In this document: piece by piece, positions 30,836 to 34,307 of the stretch
How positions within the stretch are numbered: the first letter of the stretch is position 1
How the letters are laid out: each line of letters opens with the position of its first letter
NCBI GenBank assembly: GCA_012720075.1
Contig: JAAXZE010000181.1
Coordinates: 1 to 34,307 of the forward strand
Direction of reading: 5' to 3'
DNA length: 34,307 bases
Source of the DNA: Clostridia bacterium
GTDB lineage: Bacteria; Bacillota; Peptococcia; Peptococcales; BICA1-8
Program-made: the position numbers and the translations under genes
The notes under the pieces: model-generated
Seen by the model: only the letters and a program-made list of their open reading frames with translations
What the model was told of the DNA's origin: nothing
The model's database searches: none

Positions 30836-31045
30836 ATGACACCCCGAGCATGAACTGCAACTTCCGCCGGAACATGAAGAACCGCCGCCACCTGCTGAAA
30901 TGCCTCCTATATTGAGCCTATTAAATCTTTGGCTGATTTCTTTGGAGCCACATTGAGGACAGACAACTTTTGATTTATCTTTAATACTTACCTGAACGGT
31001 AAAGTCTTTATCGCAATCTTTGCATTTGAAATCGTAGGTTGGCAT
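30833..31045 (-). CDS. FmdB-family zinc-ribbon protein
   Basis: The 70-aa protein starts MPTYDFKCKDCDKDFTV and has a second knuckle, CPQCGS, so CxxC...CxxC binds one zinc. The tail is glycine-, serine- and cysteine-rich with a final histidine, typical of the FmdB/regulatory zinc-ribbon family. The family name comes from a formamidase operon regulator, but most members have no known role. GGGAGGTGAGG precedes ATG. It is monocistronic, with a strong terminator at its end. Confidence 0.85.
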   Translation of the reverse strand: MPTYDFKCKDCDKDFTVQVSIKDKSKVVCPQCGSKEISQRFNRLNIGGISAGGGGSSCSGGSCSSCSGCH

Positions 31046-31272
31046 AACCTCACCTCCCTATAATTGACCTTTCCTTTAATGAGTATAATGCTTCATGGTA
31101 TTTTTATCAATATGAGCAGAAGGCCGCCAGCAGAAAGGGAAAATATTTGCTCGGAAGTTTTGTCAAAGCTGGGACATGCAGGAAAAACAAAATTTTATAT
31201 AGAATTACTTATAAAATTCTTGGCTCCTTTTTTGGACTTAATCACCGGTCGCTTTAAAGGTAGGTGTCAGCT

Positions 31273-32358
31273 ATGCTCAACGTGAACGAAACCCTATATC
31301 TTGAACCCCAATCCCAAATCTACAAAGGTACTTACCAGGCAACTGTGACCAATATAGCTGATTCCACTTTTTCCATTACCATGCCCTTTGAAAAGGGAAA
31401 GGTTATCCTTTTAAGCGTAGGAACCATGCTGAAAATACCCTTGCCGGAGAAAAATATTTCCTTTATATCTGAAATTGTCCAGCGTAGCTTTGTTCCGGTA
31501 CCAACTTTAGTATTAACTTTACCGGCACAATTGGCCGATAAAAAGGCGGCCAAAAAGGCTAAATTTATTTCCGTCACCAGCGGTAAAGGGGGCGTCGGCA
31601 AAACCAGCTTTACCATTAACCTGGGGATAGCCCTTAGCCGGCTGGGTTATAAAACTTTTATTATCGATGCCGATTTGGGCACCGCCAACGTTGATGTCCT
31701 CCTTAACCTGCACGCCAAGTATAATATCAATCATATTATCAACCGGGAAAAAGACATCTTAGATATTATCATCGAAGGCCCAGGGGGAATAAATTTGGTT
31801 CCCGGCGGTTCGGGTCTGCAAAACCTGGCTGAACTTGATGAATGGCAGTTTAACAGGCTGATCAACAGCTTTCAGACCTTAGAGGATTATGCCGATATTA
31901 TTTTAATCGACACCGGTGCCGGTCTTTCCAAAAACGTAACAAACTTCATTTTAGACAGCGATGAAGTAATAGTTGTCACCACCCCGGAACCCCATGCCAT
32001 TACCGATGCCTATGCCATCATTAAAGTAATGGACGAACAGGATAACACATTAAGACCCAAATTAGTTCTGAATCGAGTTGAAAGCCCTGAGGAAGCTAAA
32101 AAAGTTTCCGATAAGATGATCACCGTCACCGAACGTTTTTTGACAATAAGGCTGGAAAGCCTGGGCTATATTTTAGACGACAGCAACGTACTCAAGGCCA
32201 TTAAAAGAATGCGTCCCTTCATCCTGGCCGAACCTTCATGTCCGGCAGCTCAGTGCATAAAAAATATCGCTTTAAAATTAGTACGACCTGAAGAAACTCC
32301 TCAAATTGAGGTTAGAAAAAATTTCTTGCATCGAATGAAGGAATTGTTTCATAGGTAA
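31273..32358 (+). CDS. PilZN-like domain fused to MinD/FlhG-type ATPase
   Basis: The 361-aa protein has two parts. Residues about 10-85 resemble the YcgR/PilZ N-terminal domain (PilZN): GTYQATVTNIADSTFSITMP, VILLSVGTMLKIPL, then VQRSFVPVPTLVLTLP. From 97 on it is a MinD/ParA-type ATPase with deviant Walker A SGKGGVGKT (104-111), IIDADLGTANVDVLL, ILIDTGAGL and VTTPEPHAITDAY. This resembles FlhG/MinD2 proteins. No PilZ c-di-GMP domain and no flagellar gene is present. The ATG at 31273 has AGGTG 6 nt upstream and is preferred to an in-frame GTG at 31264. Confidence 0.85.
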   Translation: MLNVNETLYLEPQSQIYKGTYQATVTNIADSTFSITMPFEKGKVILLSVGTMLKIPLPEKNISFISEIVQRSFVPVPTLVLTLPAQLADKKAAKKAKFISVTSGKGGVGKTSFTINLGIALSRLGYKTFIIDADLGTANVDVLLNLHAKYNINHIINREKDILDIIIEGPGGINLVPGGSGLQNLAELDEWQFNRLINSFQTLEDYADIILIDTGAGLSKNVTNFILDSDEVIVVTTPEPHAITDAYAIIKVMDEQDNTLRPKLVLNRVESPEEAKKVSDKMITVTERFLTIRLESLGYILDDSNVLKAIKRMRPFILAEPSCPAAQCIKNIALKLVRPEETPQIEVRKNFLHRMKELFHR

Positions 32359-32409
32359 GATATCTACATTTTAAGACGGCAAAAAATAATATAAAAACGA
32401 GGGAATTCA

Positions 32410-32850
32410 ATGCATAGAAGAACATGGTTAAAGTATTTTGCTTACATAGTCTCACTGGTCCTTTTGATATTTTTAAAAGAATATGTCAACGGACTTATAA
32501 AAGGGAACTTTGCTCAAACATTTCGTGTCAATTTGTACTATCTGGCTGCTGCTGCCCTTGTTAATATAGGAATCGGAATTTTTTTAGGATTGGAGCATTT
32601 GATCAGTGAAATAAAAAAAACCGGTACATGGAAAGTCAATGTACCAAAAATAATTTTGATGGGACTGCCGTCATTATATTTCTCTATGGTTAACTTTATT
32701 ATTTACGGCAATATTGAATTTTTACGCAAAGCATTGGTTGAGCCGTTTTGGGATTTCTTTTTTAAATTCGGCACAAATTATGCGCCTGTTTTTCAAATAA
32801 TCCTGGGGTTTGTGATTATCACCGGCTTTTATAAACATAATGGAAGCTAA
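32410..32850 (+). CDS. Four-helix membrane protein of unknown function
   Basis: The 146-aa protein has four hydrophobic segments at about residues 9-23, 42-60, 80-100 and 124-141, with a basic N-terminus (MHRRTWLKYF). No family was recognised. GAGGG lies 7 nt before ATG. It follows the PilZN-MinD gene by 51 bp and may share its transcript. It overlaps the convergent amidase gene by 4 bp at the stop codons. Confidence 0.7.
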   Translation: MHRRTWLKYFAYIVSLVLLIFLKEYVNGLIKGNFAQTFRVNLYYLAAAALVNIGIGIFLGLEHLISEIKKTGTWKVNVPKIILMGLPSLYFSMVNFIIYGNIEFLRKALVEPFWDFFFKFGTNYAPVFQIILGFVIITGFYKHNGS

Positions 32851-33557
32851 AGCATTTTCGCTAATACTCCGAACATTTCACCGACGGTTACCTTTTCTCC
32901 CAGACGGGTTGCCCAGTATTCAGGGGTAGAAATAATCCCTTTTTTTATTAGTTTTTCAAAAGCTTCTGTCTGCCAGGCCGGAATATTGCTTACCGGTTGA
33001 AGATTCAGGTAACCTATAATTGCGTCGGCTATAGCTTTGGCTTCTTTATGCAAATAATCTTGTGATTTTAAAAGTTTTGCATCTTCTGCATTTGTTAGGA
33101 ACCCGCCTTCGACAATAATAGCATCAGTATCGTTATCCCAAATTCTTCTGATCATGTAGTACCAGTCTTCTTTTTTGTCATTAAGCTTGGTAAAGGCCCT
33201 CCTGCTGGGCATGCCTATACCTGCTAACTTACTAAGAATATCCAAAGCCAGCTTATCATCATATTCATCATAGTGGGCGTGTATTACTTCCGCCCCCCTG
33301 GCTGACGGGTTTTCGGCAGCATTATGATGGATACTCACACTCAAATCGGGATTAAAGTTATTTACCAACCTTACCCGCTCATCAGGTGAAAGATACACAT
33401 CGCCGGTCCTGGTTACCTCAACTATGGCATCATAGTTATCCAATATTCTTTTTAATTCCAGTCCAACCACCAAGTTCAATTCCTTTTCAACCAGTCCATT
33501 ACCGGTAGCTCCTACATCTTTACCCCCATGACCCATATCTATCATAATTTTCTTCAT
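32847..33557 (-). CDS. N-acetylmuramoyl-L-alanine amidase (Amidase_3)
   Basis: The 236-aa zinc amidase has the ligands H10 (DMGHGGKDVGA), E24, H77/H78 (SIHHNAAENPSARG) and the catalytic glutamate in IIVEGGFLTN. Residues about 190-236 (AWQTEAFEKLIKKGIISTPE) are a small C-terminal domain seen at the end of many phage endolysins and Clostridial amidases. There is no signal peptide, unlike CwlC/AmiC-type exported enzymes with one, so release through a mother cell or phage-like lysis is possible. GGGGTG lies 6 nt before ATG. No other phage gene is nearby. Confidence 0.9.
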   Translation of the reverse strand: MKKIMIDMGHGGKDVGATGNGLVEKELNLVVGLELKRILDNYDAIVEVTRTGDVYLSPDERVRLVNNFNPDLSVSIHHNAAENPSARGAEVIHAHYDEYDDKLALDILSKLAGIGMPSRRAFTKLNDKKEDWYYMIRRIWDNDTDAIIVEGGFLTNAEDAKLLKSQDYLHKEAKAIADAIIGYLNLQPVSNIPAWQTEAFEKLIKKGIISTPEYWATRLGEKVTVGEMFGVLAKML

Positions 33558-33668
33558 AATTTCACCCCTATAAAATTTTTCAGAAAAAAATCATCCTAAT
33601 TACATAATATAAACCTGCCGAACTGCTTGATACAGAAAAACCCCGCCCAATGGAGAACTCAAAATACA

Positions 33669-33697
33669 CTCGATATTTTTTGTAGGAAAAAGTCGAG
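33669..33697. promoter_or_regulatory. Imperfect inverted repeat upstream of the AraC-type gene
   Basis: CTCGA with T-run and A-run with TCGAG face each other across TGTAGG. It lies next to an extended -10 (TGTTATGAT, 33715-33723) and could be the regulator's own operator. Confidence 0.35.
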
Positions 33698-33714
33698 CAT
33701 GGTTAAAATACCTT

Positions 33715-33723
33715 TGTTATGAT
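33715..33723 (+). promoter_or_regulatory. Extended -10 of the AraC-type gene
   Basis: TGTTATGAT (TGn plus TATGAT) is 22 bp before the ATG. No good -35 is present, as for an activator-dependent promoter. Confidence 0.4.
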
Positions 33724-33745
33724 GTAGTTACGAAGGAGGGAACCG

Positions 33746-34307
33746 ATGTTAAAACAATTAAACCGTGTAATGGACTATATAGAAGACAACTTGACCGACG
33801 ATCTTTCTTTGGAGAAAATTTCCCAATACGCAGGGGTTTCCGATTATCACTTCCGAAAGATATTTTTTTATCTGGCAGGGATGCCTCTCAGTGAATATAT
33901 CAAAAACAGAAAGTTATCGGAAGCCAATAAGGATTTACTGCAAGGAGAAAAAGTGACCGATGTGGCTTTTAAATACGGTTATCAGTCGGTGGACGGCTTT
34001 ACCCGAGCCTTTAAAAAATGGAGCGGTTTTTTACCCTCCGATGTTATAAAAAAAGGCATTAGCAAATCCTTTCCCAAACTTTCGTTTGTAATTACGGTCA
34101 AAGGAGGAATTAGTATGGACTTTAGAATTGAAGAAAAACCGGCTTTTTACATAGCCGGTGTAAGTAAACGGGTTCCCATACAGTTTGAAGGGATTAATAA
34201 TGAAATTGTAAAACTGGCCGAAAGCATAACCGATGAGCAAAAAGCGGAAATGCATTCTCTGCAAAATACGGAACCCTTTGAAATTGTCAATGCTTCTTAT
34301 GATGCCG
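33746..34307 (+). CDS. AraC-family regulator with GyrI-like effector domain (partial, cut by window end)
   Basis: The gene is open to the right edge (187 codons seen). The N-terminus is an AraC DNA-binding domain with two helix-turn-helix units (LSLEKISQYAGVSDYHFRKI and VTDVAFKYGYQSVDGFTRAF). From about residue 130 it becomes a GyrI-like small-molecule binding domain (FRIEEKPAFYIAGVSKRVPI). This resembles the Rob/SoxS-plus-effector layout of multidrug-responsive regulators such as those controlling efflux pumps. The RBS GAAGGAGGG lies 5 nt before ATG. Confidence 0.9.
   Translation, partial: MLKQLNRVMDYIEDNLTDDLSLEKISQYAGVSDYHFRKIFFYLAGMPLSEYIKNRKLSEANKDLLQGEKVTDVAFKYGYQSVDGFTRAFKKWSGFLPSDVIKKGISKSFPKLSFVITVKGGISMDFRIEEKPAFYIAGVSKRVPIQFEGINNEIVKLAESITDEQKAEMHSLQNTEPFEIVNASYDA

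Noticed and set aside
31064-31089. TTGACC...TATAAT as a promoter for the PilZN-MinD gene
   Set aside because: The spacing is only 14 bp and there is no extended -10, so it is too short for a standard promoter.
31064-31285. 73-aa plus-strand ORF before the PilZN-MinD gene
   Set aside because: None of its possible starts has a Shine-Dalgarno sequence and it runs into the MinD start region out of frame; a short real peptide cannot be fully excluded.
32847-34307. Prophage remnant at the right end
   Set aside because: Only one endolysin-like amidase is present, with no integrase, structural or holin gene.

Overview
The window looks like chromosomal DNA of a spore-forming, probably anaerobic Firmicute of the Clostridia, in the broad Peptococcaceae/Thermoanaerobacteria sense. 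Evidence: a Spo0F-type receiver and a Spo0E-like phosphatase, the gene order acpS-nnr-alr-mazE-mazF, the cdaA-cdaR-glmM operon, DUF881/small-basic-protein genes, and a FixABCX electron-transfer operon whose EtfA carries a ferredoxin domain. No species is named. Many starts are TTG or GTG, each chosen by a good Shine-Dalgarno sequence. No rRNA, tRNA, transposase or CRISPR array was seen.

Layout. 0.3-5.8 kb (minus strand): a radical SAM-PDZ-DUF512 protein behind its own promoter and a terminator-like leader, then fixX, fixC, fixB(etfA) and fixA(etfB). 5.8-6.36 kb: a gene-free gap with a tight cluster of DnaA boxes. 6.36-10.4 kb: a Spo0E-like gene (+), then a PHP phosphatase and the t6A genes tsaD, rimI, tsaB, tsaE (-). 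10.8-15.7 kb (-): spo0F, an amidohydrolase, a Nif3-like protein and tex. 16-25.5 kb (-): an asparaginase and a C26 peptidase, mazF-mazE-alr-nnr-acpS, then glmM-cdaR-cdaA (cell-wall precursors and c-di-AMP). 25.7-27.7 kb (+): DUF881, small basic protein, DUF881. 28-34.3 kb: mixed strands, with an unrecognised 599-aa protein, a PAS protein, a 39-aa membrane ORF, an FmdB zinc ribbon, a PilZN-MinD fusion, a membrane protein, an N-acetylmuramoyl-L-alanine amidase, and an AraC/GyrI-type regulator cut by the right edge.

The most unusual content is not protein-coding. Eight gaps hold degenerate periodic arrays of two families. Family A has the octamer palindrome GATGCATC every 28-30 bp (four copies). 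Family B has the near-palindromic heptamer GTCTGAC about every 31 bp (four copies). The family A islands also carry two kinds of 8-bp tandem repeat, GTGTWAGT-like and GTGACAYS-like, and often a CCTAGCGAAGCG motif. Several arrays lie inside what should be tight operons: fixA|fixB, rimI|tsaD and sbp|DUF881. Together with the DnaA-box cluster they are the best candidates for something undescribed.
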